Below the pieces are notes generated by a model that ran no database searches, had not been told where the DNA came from, and was given only the letters and a program-made list of their open reading frames with translations. From contig OZ017770.1 in the NCBI GenBank assembly GCA_963969345.1, positions 1,311,246-1,375,245 on the forward strand: 64,000 nucleotides of DNA. Reading direction: 5' to 3'. Shown piece after piece: positions 49,577 through 60,627 of the stretch (position 1 is its first letter; each line of letters starts with the position of its first letter). The position numbers and the translations under genes were made by a program. This stretch comes from Turbatrix aceti. Taxonomy: Eukaryota > Nematoda > Chromadorea > Rhabditida > Panagrolaimidae.

Positions 49577-51023
49577 TTACAAGCCGTCATTTGATTGTTT
49601 TTCTTCACCGTTGTCAGCTTTCTCGGCAGCAACCGGAGCAACGCGTTCATCGATGGGATCCGTCTTGTTGAATGCAGCAACGCTAAGTCCGACATCGGCT
49701 TGGTCAAAGTCGGCAGATGTCGACGCGTCACCCGGATTCACAGCCGGCTTCGGCGGAGGACGACTGTAGATGTCATAGACATTGATCGCGTTTGTCAGCA
49801 GGTCGTTAACGTCAAGAATCTCATCTGAAATTGTAGCACGTAAATAACAGAAATAACAATAAAAGCACTCACTGACGACAGCTTGATTGTCAAACACCTG
49901 CTGGGCAAGGACAGCAGTCCGGTCACGCATTTCCTTCGACGTGTTGTACAGATTTTCAAGTTTTGCACGAAGCGTGGGATCAGTGATTGACGACAGGGCC
50001 GGAAGCTGCTTGGTAAGCTTCAGAAAAGCTTCAGCGTGGTTCCGGGTGACTGCGAGTTCGCCTTGAACTTTGGCAATGGAACTATCATCGGTGAGAACGC
50101 GTTGATGAGAAGTAGTTACGTAAATTCCAGGCTGAGCCTTAATATAACGCATATGAACAAAAATTTTAGGAAAAACAAAAGTATAAAAACACAAAAGCAT
50201 AAATAAAGCCCACAACCACTTACACCAGGCACAGGGAGCACAGGAAGAGGAGCCACGGCATTATACACCGTCTAAACAAAAGATAGATACAACATAAGAT
50301 GCACAACGTTCAGAGTCAACTGCAACAAACCCGCTTTGGTGTGATAATCGGAGCCATGGAATCCAGATCAACTGGAGGGAATTCGACGCCGCGATTCTTG
50401 AGGTCATCATAGTAGGGACCAATATCAGCGCATTTGGGAATGTTGCGGAACGCATCAGCCCAGGACTAAAAAACCAAATTGATAACAAAACAAAAAATCC
50501 TCAAAAAATCTCACCTGAATAAGCGAAAGCACTTTTTCCTGAACCTGTGGCGTTTCCTTCTTCGCAAGCTTCACAAGGTCATCGAGAAACTCATTTTTGC
50601 AAACGAGAGAGGCAAAATCTGCTCCACAATTCTTCATGCACGTTTCAAGGAGTGTAAGTGTGTAAACAATGGTCTGAGGACTCTTTGTAATATTTTCACC
50701 GATTTGGCGACGAATTGCGCGAACAGCATCCGCAGCGGCATTCTGATCGGCAACGATGATGTCGCAGATGTGCAAGTAAAGAGCCCATTCCTCGGTGGTA
50801 GCTACATTAGCGTCGGTTGCCCTCACTAAAAATTGATTAGACATAAAAAACGTCAAAGAGAACAACAACAACACAAAAGCGCGTCGCGGACGCTTTAATT
50901 ACCGATAAGCTTGCCCATCTCAGTAGTCAGTGGATTTCCGGAAAAGAGGTCGTTGATGAGAGTATTCACCTGGCCAACGGCACTGACGACCTGGTTTTGG
51001 ATTCGGTCAATCGGCTTCTCCAT
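49577..51023 (-). CDS. TOM1: TOM1-type VHS/GAT endosomal sorting adaptor
   Basis: ESCRT-0-like adaptor that binds ubiquitinated cargo and clathrin or Tollip on endosomes. Six exons (51023-50903, 50825-50515, 50465-50331, 50271-50224, 50137-49873, 49824-49577) give 375 residues. The VHS domain is at about 15-150 (NPLTTEMGKLI, ATTEEWALYLHICDII, AADAVRAIRRQI, VYTLTLLETCMKNCG, CKNEFLDDLVKLAKKE, SWADAFRN). A Pro-rich linker and a helical GAT domain follow at about 220-310 (KVQGELAVTRNHAEAF, DVNDLLTNAINVYDIY). The tail is short, acidic and Pro/Ala-rich. It is shorter than vertebrate TOM1 (~490), mainly in the C-terminal clathrin-binding tail. All phases fit. Confidence 0.92.
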
Positions 51024-51484
51024 TACTTCAATAGTTATAAACGAAATAGACAAGTAGAATGTCACTTGAGCGAGTGAACTCGAAAATGAAAAAGTTAATT
51101 CGTGCTGAGAAATTTGACGCATGCGCATTTTGAGCAGAATATAATTTTTATAATGCGTAATCAATGTTTCCATTGATAAAATTAATACTTTTGTTCACCG
51201 AGTGACAAATTGTTATTAGTTATTGTCTGGATGCCAAAAGTTTTTCCTAAAGTCAACTGATGCAAATTTTGTTTATGCGTTTGATGGTATTCAATGCAAG
51301 AATGACTTATTTCAAACGCGTTCATAGACCCTGGAATCCAGCGCAATGCTGATTTTACCTCATAATAAAAATCAAAATTGGCTAATGCAAGTAGGGGTTA
51401 ACCCTAACTACTTGTTAGGCTCACAATGTTCACGACGTAACGGAATGCAGTACATCATAAGGCGTACAATTTCGAAGCATTCGC
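51024..51484. other. Intergenic upstream of TOM1
   Basis: No gene or clear element. Confidence 0.4.
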
Positions 51485-51871
51485 TTAATTTTTTATTAGA
51501 ACCCAAACTAAAACATGAAAAGTGATGACACTATTGTCCCTTGTTTGCCTCTTAATGCTGCCGTCGGCAATCAGCAGGATGAAAGGCATGTACGGGCGGT
51601 CACGGTGACCAAAGACGATGCGCAGGTTGTCGCCGATGCCTCGCGCTTCAAGGCACTTCTCGATGGAATGAGTCTTGTAGAAGTTCTCGACAACTTCATT
51701 AAGTGTGAAAATGAGGAATTCCCCATTTGTTTTTTCAATGGCATACACGTGGTCCCTTGGATTGGTTGGGTAGATCCGCTCGAAAAAAAGTTGGTCAGTT
51801 TGTTCGCCGTAGAAGTTACGAAAATAATGTTTGAACGACAATTCCTCGAACTTTCGAAAATACGTATCCAA
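51485..51871 (-). pseudogene. Orphan exon or gene fragment, unassigned
   Basis: A minus-strand open stretch of 128 codons with a strong protein-like pattern: third-position C/G bias and aromatic-rich sequence such as FKHYFRNFYGEQTDQ, FERIYPTNPRDHVYAIEK and GDNLRIVFGHRDRPYMPF. It has no ATG: the frame is blocked upstream by a TAA and the first codon at 51871 is TTG. A plausible donor (GTTTTAG) follows THFH-like residues near 51510, so it may be one internal exon of a broken or transposed gene. It lies next to the fold-back element at 51911-52487. The complementary plus frame (51515-51931) does have an ATG but weaker codon pattern. No family recognised. Confidence 0.4.
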
Positions 51872-51910
51872 GGATCCAAGTGTAGAGGAAACGAATTACC
51901 ACGCAAACTT

Positions 51911-52487
51911 AGGGAACCAACGCAAACTTAGTTTGCCATATGCAATTTTGCATAAGTATAGTTTCGGGGATACTAATGCCATAAAAAATAGTAAAATTGC
52001 GCGAAGTGCCCTGCATGGTCAAAATCCAATTTTTAGTTTAGTATTTTTTGAGAAGAGCCCCTTAATTTTTAGTTTTTTTCTGATTCTCCATCAAAAACTG
52101 AGTTGAATGGTACTTATAGAAAAGTGCCTAGTTTTTGTGCCACACCGCCCCAAAAATCGAAAAAAATGGGAATATCGGCACCTGGAACAATGCTGTGGAG
52201 GACTTCTCTCCGTTCCACAGTGGAATGGGCCATGCGAGGGAAGCTTCACAGAAAAGTCGAGAGTTAGTAGGAAGAATTTATTGCCAACACGTATACGTAA
52301 GGTTAATTCCCGAATGAAAGGAAGACAAGGTATATGTAGAGAAAGTGTTGGAGTTATGTAGATTTCGCGTTGGTGTTGAACTGCGTTTGCGAAGAATTTG
52401 CGATAAATGCCATGCAGGCGATTCACGCATTTTCACTATTTTTTAAGGTATCAGTAGCCCCGAAACAATGTCCATATTTGGTTCCCT
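51911..52487. mobile_element. MITE-like fold-back element with ~55-base inverted repeats
   Basis: The left arm 51961-52018 and right arm 52410-52466 are inverted copies, both reading GTTTCGGGG.TACT at the outside, TAAAAAATAGT in the middle and TGCATGG at the inner end, with about ten scattered differences and one gap. Farther out, AGGGAACCAA at 51911-51920 is matched perfectly in inverted order at 52478-52487. No clear target-site duplication or transposase frame is visible, so this is probably a non-autonomous or decayed element. The interior has open frames on both strands that look like chance. Confidence 0.6.
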
Positions 52488-52774
52488 TGTAAGCTCGGAA
52501 TGGAACGGCACTCTTGGGAAAGCGGACTTTTTTCCCATATTTTTACCGCCTTAAATTGTACAATTTTTGGGTCGCTACCGTAGGTTCTATCCTACTGTCG
52601 AATGCATACGCTACATCATTCAAATCCCTTTGAAGCGAATTAGACTGCTCTGTCTTTGCACCGCCTTTCGCGAGCAGTTGGACACTTCGCCAAAGTTTTT
52701 TTCATGCTACTTCGTTTTTCTGATGATTTTTTATGTCTTTGTCTTCTGCTTATAGGATCTCATCTGTTTTCATC

Positions 52775-53062
52775 ATGCCAAAGCACCCACTGTAAGTTGT
52801 TTGTATGATGCTTGGAACATTTGAAAGTTTACGTGCGCTTAGGATGAATGGCGATCCTCTTTATCGCAATGTCTACCCTCCTGACACCCAGTACCGTTAC
52901 GAAAGGGAACCCGTCGACGACAAGGTTGCAAGGGAGCTGCGTGCTTTCGGATTCATCGTCGAACCGCCCATCCACACATTTTCGCGGTCACTCACCATCC
53001 TGCGGAAAGGCAAGAACAATCTCAAAGAATGCGTCGAGGTCGAGTTGCCGGACATCGTCTGA
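52775..53062 (+). CDS. Small two-exon protein, unassigned
   Basis: Exon 1 (52775-52791) encodes MPKHP and two bases of the next codon, and a 51-base intron (GTAAGT donor, CGCTTAG acceptor) leads to exon 2 (52843-53062). The product is 78 residues: MPKHPLMNGDPLYRNVYPPD, then a charged segment (YERE, VDDKVARELRAFGF), a hydrophobic stretch around FSRSLTILRKGKNN, and an acidic end VEVELPDIV. No signal peptide or TM. The codons are clearly protein-like (GC at third positions). An acceptor-like CTTATAG ends at 52755, 19 bases before the ATG, suggesting a spliced leader. Compact basic/acidic proteins like this include mitochondrial ribosomal subunits, but I could not assign it. Confidence 0.62.
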
Positions 53063-53286
53063 TCGAGAGAAATAATCATATCTGATTCTGTCTGTATTTG
53101 TGATATGCTTTATTTTGTATTTATAGGTAATATAGAGGTAATATAGGTAATAAATTTTGTATGTTAATGTTAAAACTCAATGGGAAGGGCTTGACTATGC
53201 TGGTTGGTGAACAACGACGAACATGCCTATTCTTTTTTTCAGACATTTTTGACGACGAGTAACGCTTCCTGAATTACGCCAGGTAT

Positions 53287-54360
53287 ATGCAAGGATCTTA
53301 CACGTTTCTTATCGTTGACCACAAAAACGATTGGGAGTTTGTAAACAACAGAGTTTTCCTAAAGCTCCAGAGCATCTGTCCGCAATCTTTGCTGAGCTCC
53401 GCTTTGCAGCCAAACTTCATCAACTTGCAAGCTATAGCCGGTATACCGACGACGCGTTTTGACAATCGAACACCTCGTTTCTGGTAAGGGTCGCTTGACG
53501 TTGAAACTGCTCAGCTATATGCGGCGCCGACTCAACCAACGAATTTCCTTTCGACTGCGAATGTTAACGCGGCTTCTTCCTACGTCTACTAAAGCCGTAG
53601 GCGTCATGATGTATGTTCGCGGTTCCGATTCGTCCTTGACAACGATTCCGGCACTTATTACAATACACAGTGGGTATTTTTTTCTATCTGGCATAAAAAT
53701 CGTGCTACGAAACTATGAATTGTGAAACTATGAGAGACTTGAGTGAGTCGAGTTTGGAGCAAACTCCACCGGAGTGTGTCGACTCAACTCCACACCTGCT
53801 TTCCAAAGCCGACATCCAACTCGTCTCTCCCGTTCACGCACGTTAGCTTTGGGTAGCAATACGACACTGTCGTCGAAGTTCCCAGGAACTGTCCCAACGT
53901 CACTTGTGTGATGCACACCGTGGACCCAGCGGAACCAATCGGCTGCGATACGCAGCGCTACAAAGTCACCAATAGGCGACACGCCAACAGAATCGTGCAT
54001 CTACCGTCGGAACACGGTTTGCCCTGCTGCTGCAAGTTTGCCGGAAGAACTCAAGACGAAGGTTTCCGGCCGAAAAATCTGAATGAAAAAGGAAAGGTAA
54101 GGGGCAACATCAAGCCAGCAGTTTCCCAAAAGAATCGAAATCTCCAAGGAAGCCCCAGGACAATGCAACGCGAGCGAGGATACAAAAAACCCGCTACAAA
54201 GGAATGCTGAACGTCGTGTCATTCCGGAAGAAAAGGAACTCAAAAAGAAGATTCCATGTTGGAAGATGCAGATCAAGGGTGTCAATCGGGCCAGGCCGGT
54301 CCGGCCTGCTACCAACCTCTTCTACCAAACCTCTACTTTCATAAAGCCAAAACCCCCATA
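53287..54360 (+). pseudogene. Frame-broken Cys-rich gene remnant
   Basis: Protein-like reading alternates between plus-strand frames with stops in between. Visible blocks, in order, are TFLIVDHKNDWEFVNNRVF (53299 on); ELRFAAKLHQLASYSRYTDD (about 53390-53450) in another frame; VETAQLYAAPTQPTNFLSTA, an in-frame TAA, then SRRRHDVCSRFRFVLDNDSG (about 53500-53670); LEQTPPECVDSTPHLLSKAD (about 53750-53810); and, after a TAG and in a further frame, VPRNCPNVTCVMHTVDPAEP ... HGLPCCCKFAGRTQDEGF to a TGA at 54210. A basic segment continues shifted by one frame to about 54350. No set of good splice sites joined these blocks, so I call it a decayed gene; an intron-rich live gene remains possible. Family unknown. 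Confidence 0.45.
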
Positions 54361-56134
54361 AATTCTGTTTCCAAAGGATTATTCTATTGTTAAAACTTTT
54401 TGTCTTGCTGAATTCCCCTTTTTTAATAATCTTATTAGAAAATGATTTCATAGTCATTTTGAAACTCTCTGTTTATAAAATTATCTTGATAATTGTGATT
54501 AATTCTTTGTCCTTACACTGACTCAGAATTGATCCTCGGTATTTGCTTTCCTTCCTTCCTTATCAATGTTAGGTGATTTTAATCATATTTTCATTTATTT
54601 CAATTTATGTTTAGTTTTCCGTAAGTTTAGACTTTCTTTGCGAACAAACACGCTTTTAAAAAATGACTGGTTTTAAGTCATTTGTAACAAGTGAACAGAT
54701 CTAATCCTTGTCCGAATACAGCGTTCCACCAGCTACATTTTAAGACGACTTTGAGTACAATATTTTCATGAAAGTTAAATGACAGAATTCGTTAAAAATA
54801 CCCTACATTTGTTCGTTGCTGGCATCGGAAAAGGAGTTGATGCCTAAAATTTTTTTCATCATGTCGTTGATTTCCATCATTAAGCGCCAAATAAGCTGAA
54901 GCAGTTTATAATTTTATTTTATGGCTAGCTTGCTGTTCAAAATTTATCCTTAATGTGTCGTTTTAAAAGGCACTCATGACAGTGATAATTGCCTTATAAA
55001 AAAGTTGTCCCCTGCAGTTCGTGATACATGCCTAGTAAATCGTAAAAAGAAAATGTTCAAGTTGCGTATTTTTAAAGCGGATTTAAAGAAAAATTGATCT
55101 AAACTGAAACTTTAAATCTGCAAAAACAAATATTGAAGTAAAAAGGGAATTCTTGTTTTTAATTTTTCAAGTATTTGAATTTAAGTCATGTTGATGTAAA
55201 ATGCAACATCGCGCGGGGTATTAAATTTGTTAACAACCTCCCCTGGCCCATGGATGCGAGGGCTCTGGGAAAGTCACTGCCAATTCCGGAGTCACACACA
55301 CATTATTTTGTGGCCTCACTGACGAACCTCTTTTTTGACTGCCCATGGACTGAAAAAAAGTAGTGGTTAGGTTATTTGCGACAAAGCTTGAAATTTATAC
55401 TTGATGTTTAACTTGATTATACTTGATGTTTGATAAACTTCAAGCAGGATGAACGATTTTTTATGAGCATTACAAAAACTGTTTTCAGTTTTAAATTCGT
55501 TTTTTTCTGTTATTCGTTCATGCACTTAACATCTCTTACACCAGATGATAACTATAATAACGCGCACTGTGGCTTTCATCGTACGCAAATAAATAAATTA
55601 ATAAAAATCTATTTTTCTGATTTGTTTTTATACATATTTCTAAACGAATAAGAAGCATGCAAATATACAAATATTTACGATCCGCCTTTCTTTTGTCCAA
55701 TGGTTGTCTAACCATTGGATGAAGAATTTTTGGTTGTGCGTAATCTTTTAGCAACTTGTATGTGTTGTAAGCACCCTTTTCATAACAACTAATTCTTCCT
55801 TTTTTTGCGTAACTTAGCCCTTGTCCCCTTTTTTTGCTTTTAAGTCCGATTACTTTTGACTGCCTATTTTTTTCCGTTTTTGGTTTGGCGTCGTCAAGAT
55901 AGCATGCTTTTTACCAATTAATTGACGTTAATATAAACTTAGTATTTTTAATTGATCTTAATTTTTTTGAATGCTGTGCTGTCTTGCAATGTTTTTGCAA
56001 ACGAAGAGAATAATAAAAAAAGGTTTCTTCGTCCAAGATTTTTTTACTCTTTCGATGAATGAGGCAAAAAACAGGATTTTGGAGTCAAAGGTTATTGTTG
56101 AAATAAAAGTACTTATATTTTTTAGTTCGTTGTC
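54361..56134. other. AT-rich intergenic
   Basis: No supportable gene. A frame at 55175-55363 and others are short and unconvincing. TATATTTTTTAG ends at 56125, nine bases before the glycosyltransferase ATG. Confidence 0.45.
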
Positions 56135-57802
56135 ATGGATTCTACTCTCCTACTACACCCAGGAGTAATAAAGCACGTAAAGCACTCAAGTTTGGCGCTG
56201 CCAAAACAAGCCAAGCAGTACACGGGTCTTCAATGCACTGCTTGTATGCTGCCACTATTTGCCCTTCTTTTTATCGTCATGTACGTGTACTTATCTTCCA
56301 CAAGCAATGAATGGTCATCCACAATTGTAAACGTAATTGGTAAGGTTGCAAAAAGCTCAGAGGGTCAACGATTATATCAATTTTGCAGCAATAAACACAA
56401 AATGGAGGGAAGAACCAAGGTTTCATCCTTTTGAAAACATACATGTAAACATTGACTGCGGTTTACTTTTTAAAACATCAGAAATAGCGTCAAACTATGC
56501 TCAAAAAGTGAGAAAAACACGATTCAGGATAACAAAAAATATTGTACCTGATACTTCGTGTTCAGCTATTCGAAGTCGTGGTTTTTATCCGACAGAGCCG
56601 TTGACAAAGGAAGAAGCGTCATTTCCACTTGCAATTGCACGGATAGTTCATGAAGTATGATTTAGTTGTCCTCAAAATCTTTTAATTTATTTATTTAAGG
56701 ATTATTTATTACTGGAAACATTGTTCAGTATGGATTATGCTCCTCAGAATAGTTACTGTTATATCGTTGATAAGAAAGCTGCATCCAAGTTTAAACAATC
56801 TGTTCGCAACTTTCAGAGTTGTTTTTCCAATGTCATTGTTCCCGATGTGGAACTAGATGTACAGAGTGTTGGCAAAAATATGACTCTTGCGCATTTGATA
56901 TGCCTAAAGTATTTATCCAGTCGACCGTGGCAATACGTCACATTGCTACAGGTAGTTCACTCTTTTTTATTACATGCGCATACCTGACTACTTTTGCAGA
57001 ACAACGATGTTCCTATGAAAACAAATGCTGAAAAAGTAGCTATTCTAAGCAGCTTTGATGGCGCAAATGATATTTCTACGGCCGTACCTGCAAATCACGT
57101 GTACGACAGTAATTTGAATTGGACCTTTGCTCACCTTCACTTATTCAAGGATGGTGAGAACAAAAGCTAGAGCATGCGAAAAAAACATTTTTTAGAACAA
57201 CTCAACAATAACAGTAAAAGGTTATGGATCACAAAATCACTCGTTCAAGTAACAATTTCTCGTGCTGCTGTGGATTATGTTTTGAAAAACATAAATCCCA
57301 AAAAACTGATAGATCAAATAGAAACAAAAAGCTTTGGCATGGATGAATTGTTTTGGGGTACACTGAATGGGAATAATAACATTCCAGTCCCAGGTAGATT
57401 TACAAGACAGTGCCTCAATGAAAGGAAGGATAACAATATGATTTCTCGTTTTACTCGATGGCTTGGTGAAGAATCTTTCCCCTGTTCTTCAGGAAAATTT
57501 CGTCGATGGATTTGCATATTTGGTGTCGAAGATCTTACTACCCTCAATACCCGTCCAGAATTGTACGCTAACAAATTCATGCCAAGCTTTGATTATGGCG
57601 CTCTTATGTGCATGGCTGAAAACATATTCAACAGGACATACGGGTTGCCAGCTGCTAGTATTAAATTGAACATGTCATATTACCAAAATCTGCCTCACGT
57701 TAGTTTTATTTTATGCCAATGTAGTACTTATCGTTTTTATTTCAGGTAAGATATCAAAAATATGCCGCACTTCAAAACAAGTCAAAAAAATTTGAATGTT
57801 GA
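56135..57802 (+). CDS. Core-2/I-branching beta-1,6-N-acetylglucosaminyltransferase (GT14)
   Basis: Golgi type II membrane glycosyltransferase that adds branching GlcNAc to O-glycans. Six exons (56135-56339, 56389-56654, 56700-56951, 57000-57153, 57196-57698, 57746-57802) give 478 residues. Topology: short cytosolic tail, TM at about residues 33-52 (CTACMLPLFALLFIVMYVYL), then a luminal domain. GT14 features are the IDCG cysteine, FPLAIARIVHEDYLLLETLF followed by YAPQNSYCYIVD, the CFSNVIVPDV and WQYVTLLQNNDVPMKTN segments, KSFGMDELFWGTLNG, IPVPGRFT, SGKFRRWICIFGVEDL and YDYGALMCMAEN-like SFDYGALMCMAEN near the end. Conserved cysteines of the family are present. Substrate choice (core 2, I-branch or xylosyl) is not decided, though nematode GLY-type enzymes are the closest idea. 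Confidence 0.93.
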
Positions 57803-58204
57803 AAAACTAAAACCTGAAATGTCAGAATTTTTGACTACCAGTAAATATTAACGCACTCTAAAATTTACCGGTAGTCGTTTAACCAAATAAAAAACATCTG
57901 ATATCACAGAATGGTTTTAATTGCTCGACACGTACAAGGATTTAAATAAAGGACAGACAAATGAATCCGGTGGGAAAATATGAAATCCGTGAATAGAAAC
58001 ACGTCGCTCGCATGTCTGGTTTAAAGAGGTCATAGAAAACGATTAGGTACCGGATTTCGATTGGTCAGGTTATATTCAGGTAAAACAGACTAGAGAGGCA
58101 TTACCTGTTCTGGCCGGCGACCAGTATTTATTTCATGAACTTTTCACACATCCATAAATTTTTAGTTAGTGTCGAACACAAACGTTGGACAGCTATGGTT
58201 TAAC
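57803..58204. promoter_or_regulatory. Upstream region of the MLT-10-like gene
   Basis: About 400 bases, no gene. An AGGTCA nuclear-receptor half-site with an A/T-rich 5' flank (TTAAAGAGGTCA) is at about 58021-58032, and a second GGTCAGG near 58065. TTTTTAG ends at 58165, 39 bases before the ATG. In C. elegans, mlt-10 expression depends on the ROR-type receptor NHR-23, so the half-site is suggestive. Confidence 0.35.
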
Positions 58205-60627
58205 ATGAAATACACTTTTTTGATTTTTTTGTTTTTACATGTAATAGAAAGTAAGAAACAAAGTTTCTCGTTTGATATGGATTATGTTAATTCCTACTGG
58301 CATCGAACAGCGTTGATGACAGTGATAAGAGTAAGTTTATATTTTTGCTATTAAAAATTGTTTTTTTTTACTTTAAAATTTGTTTCTTCAGGCAAAGGGT
58401 AAGGAAATTATCAGGCAATATTCCCTGCCTCAGGTTGAAATTCTTCTCTACAAGCAATGCGAGTCAAACGCTAAATCTCCCACGTCCCTGGCCCGTTGCG
58501 TGTCGACATTGATGAATGCCCGAGACCAGCTATTGGATCGGTATAATGATCAGTTTTTGACACTATCGTTTTCCGAGGAGGCAAAATTGCAACAACGAAA
58601 AGCACAGCTTGTAGAAGATGTTCGAAGTCTTTTTATCGTTCCGCAAAAAACACCTGTTGTACCCGCAGTCTTCCCAAAAAAGACAGATCCTGTACCGAAC
58701 AGATTACAGCCAATAAAAGAGTATTACTATTCAACTGAATCAAATTCAGGCTCATCGTATCGTTACAAACGCGCCGGTTCGTTGCAAATTTTTTTCTACC
58801 ATAAAAATTTATTTTAGTTTCAACAAAGTATCGAAGCATTCAAAAGCTACGAACTCTCCAAGAGTATTCTCAGATGGTCAAAAAATGCAGCGACTACATG
58901 TCCAAGCTCAACGAAGACAATCAGCAGTTTATTCAGGGTTTCAATATGCCTGTTGACTTTCGGGTACAACCACTTCAAATTGAACAAGCTTTTAATGACT
59001 TTTTTGACATCCTGAAAAAAATTCAAGTAGGTTCTATTTTTTTTCATTGCCAACGTACCCGCCTTTTTAGTTTTCTAAATTGCGGATAATGTCGCCACAA
59101 ATCATGCCAATACTGTCGTCATCAAAGGAACAAAATGGAATTCTTTCCCCCCAATTGCTAAGCTTTAACAAGCAGGATGGGATGTTTTCTATACCCGAAA
59201 TAATGCAGTCGTTAAACTTTGATCCCGACGAACAAAACGCATGGCTTGACATGTTGCTGGAAATCAGCGGAGCCAGCTCTAAGCTGGATCACGTGCTCGA
59301 TCGTCTCTCGCCGGACATAGAAAAAATGCACAATACTGTATATCCTGCTGTGCAAAAAATGGAGGCCATGTCTAGGAATTTCAATGTACTCAAACAAACC
59401 TATACAGAAGAACAAAAAGTACATCTTAAGAAGTACGGATACACTTTTTTAGAACCAGAACAAATGTCCCTCGTTTATTCCAACGAACGTATGATACGTG
59501 TTTAAAAAATGTAAATAGCATGTTGTTCTTTTCAGTAATGACAAATGTCGATCCACTGGATAATGAGTACGTAAACTTACCACCTGGAATGCGGGGAAGA
59601 AAACTAGAAGCTGACATTAAAACACTTGCTGATTACGATCGACGACGAGGTAAATGAAAACATCGTGTGGCACGTTTCTGACACGTTTTTTAAATTTATT
59701 TTTAGAAACACGTAATCAAAGGCAATGGAGGTACAAGAGACAGGAAGAAGAATTGCACTCGCCGAATGTTTTGAGGCCTTTTGCGTTTACAAACCGTATC
59801 AATGAAGGCGTCGCACTAGAAGCCCTTATTCTATCGCCATATGCTTTTTTCTCCGAAATTGGAATGCCTGCTTTCATGGTGGTATGCACTAATTCCCTTT
59901 TTTCTCTATTTTTTAAAATTGAAATTTTAGACCGATATTTTGTCACCCCATGCGTTTGTCGCTGGCATCATGACTCCGGCAGCCATGATTAGCCGCATAC
60001 TTTCACCCTTGGCTTTTGGAGCTGAAGTTTTGTCTCCGAGGGCGTTCGTCGCTTACGTGTTGTCACCTGAGGTATTTCTAGCCGAGATATTATCTCCTCA
60101 GTTCTTCGAAGCCCATATTGCCAGTCCAGAAGCCTTTGTCGTACAAATTCTCAGTCCTAGTACGTTCCTATAGTCTAATACATTTTTTATCGTTGTATAT
60201 CACTTGTTTCAGATATAATCGGGCCCAGAATAGCATCCCCCGAGGCTCTGAGTGTTCTCGTGCTGAGTCCTAATATCCTATCTCCTCGCATACTGAGTAG
60301 AGAGAAGATGGTTGTTGAGGTAGGGCAGATTAACTGAGTTTTCTGAAAACAATTTTAAACAACACACAATACAAATTGCAGATTTTGTCTCCCCACATTC
60401 TCGGTGGCGAAGAGTCGGAAGAAGAAGAAGAAGAAAACATCCATAATGAAAACGAGCTACCTGAATCCCATAAGCATCATCATCACACTCATGGAGGCTT
60501 TCAGTTTGGCAATGCACCGGGGCATGCTAATCCCGCGGAGGGGCATGGCTCCGAAGAGCATGCTAATCCTGGAGATAGTCATGCCATGAATGCAGAGCAA
60601 AACAGTGGACATGGTCATGGCTGGTAA
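58205..60627 (+). CDS. mlt-10-like: MLT-10-like moulting/cuticle protein
   Basis: Secreted nematode protein related to MLT-10, which is needed for moulting. Nine exons (58205-58330, 58392-58776, 58818-59026, 59071-59488, 59536-59649, 59706-59881, 59931-60159, 60213-60319, 60382-60627) give 669 residues. Signal peptide MKYTFLIFLFLHVIES. The N-terminal half is helical and charged. The hallmark (DUF644) begins near residue 430 and is a run of about 13 decapeptides of the form LSPxAFxAxI, for example LSPHAFVAGI, LSPLAFGAEV, LSPRAFVAYV, LSPEVFLAEI, and ends with LSPHILGG. The tail is Glu-rich, then His/Gly/Asn-rich (HKHHHHTHGG, ending HGHGW). Exon 4 could end 9 bases later in the same phase. Family call is firm and is good evidence that the host is a nematode. 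Confidence 0.94.

Noticed and set aside
51515..51931. Plus-strand 138-codon frame with an ATG
   Set aside because: The minus frame over the same bases has the stronger codon-position pattern and more protein-like composition; the plus frame is probably its shadow.
53728..54000. Minus-strand frame with an SH3-like ending (DWFRWVHG ... VPGNFDD)
   Set aside because: The resemblance is short, and the plus-strand frame over the same bases reads as Cys-rich protein with better continuity. No splice context on the minus strand.
54279..54297. GC-rich palindrome CAGGCCGGTCCGGCCTG
   Set aside because: Real but short, inside the broken gene remnant; likely coincidental without copies nearby.
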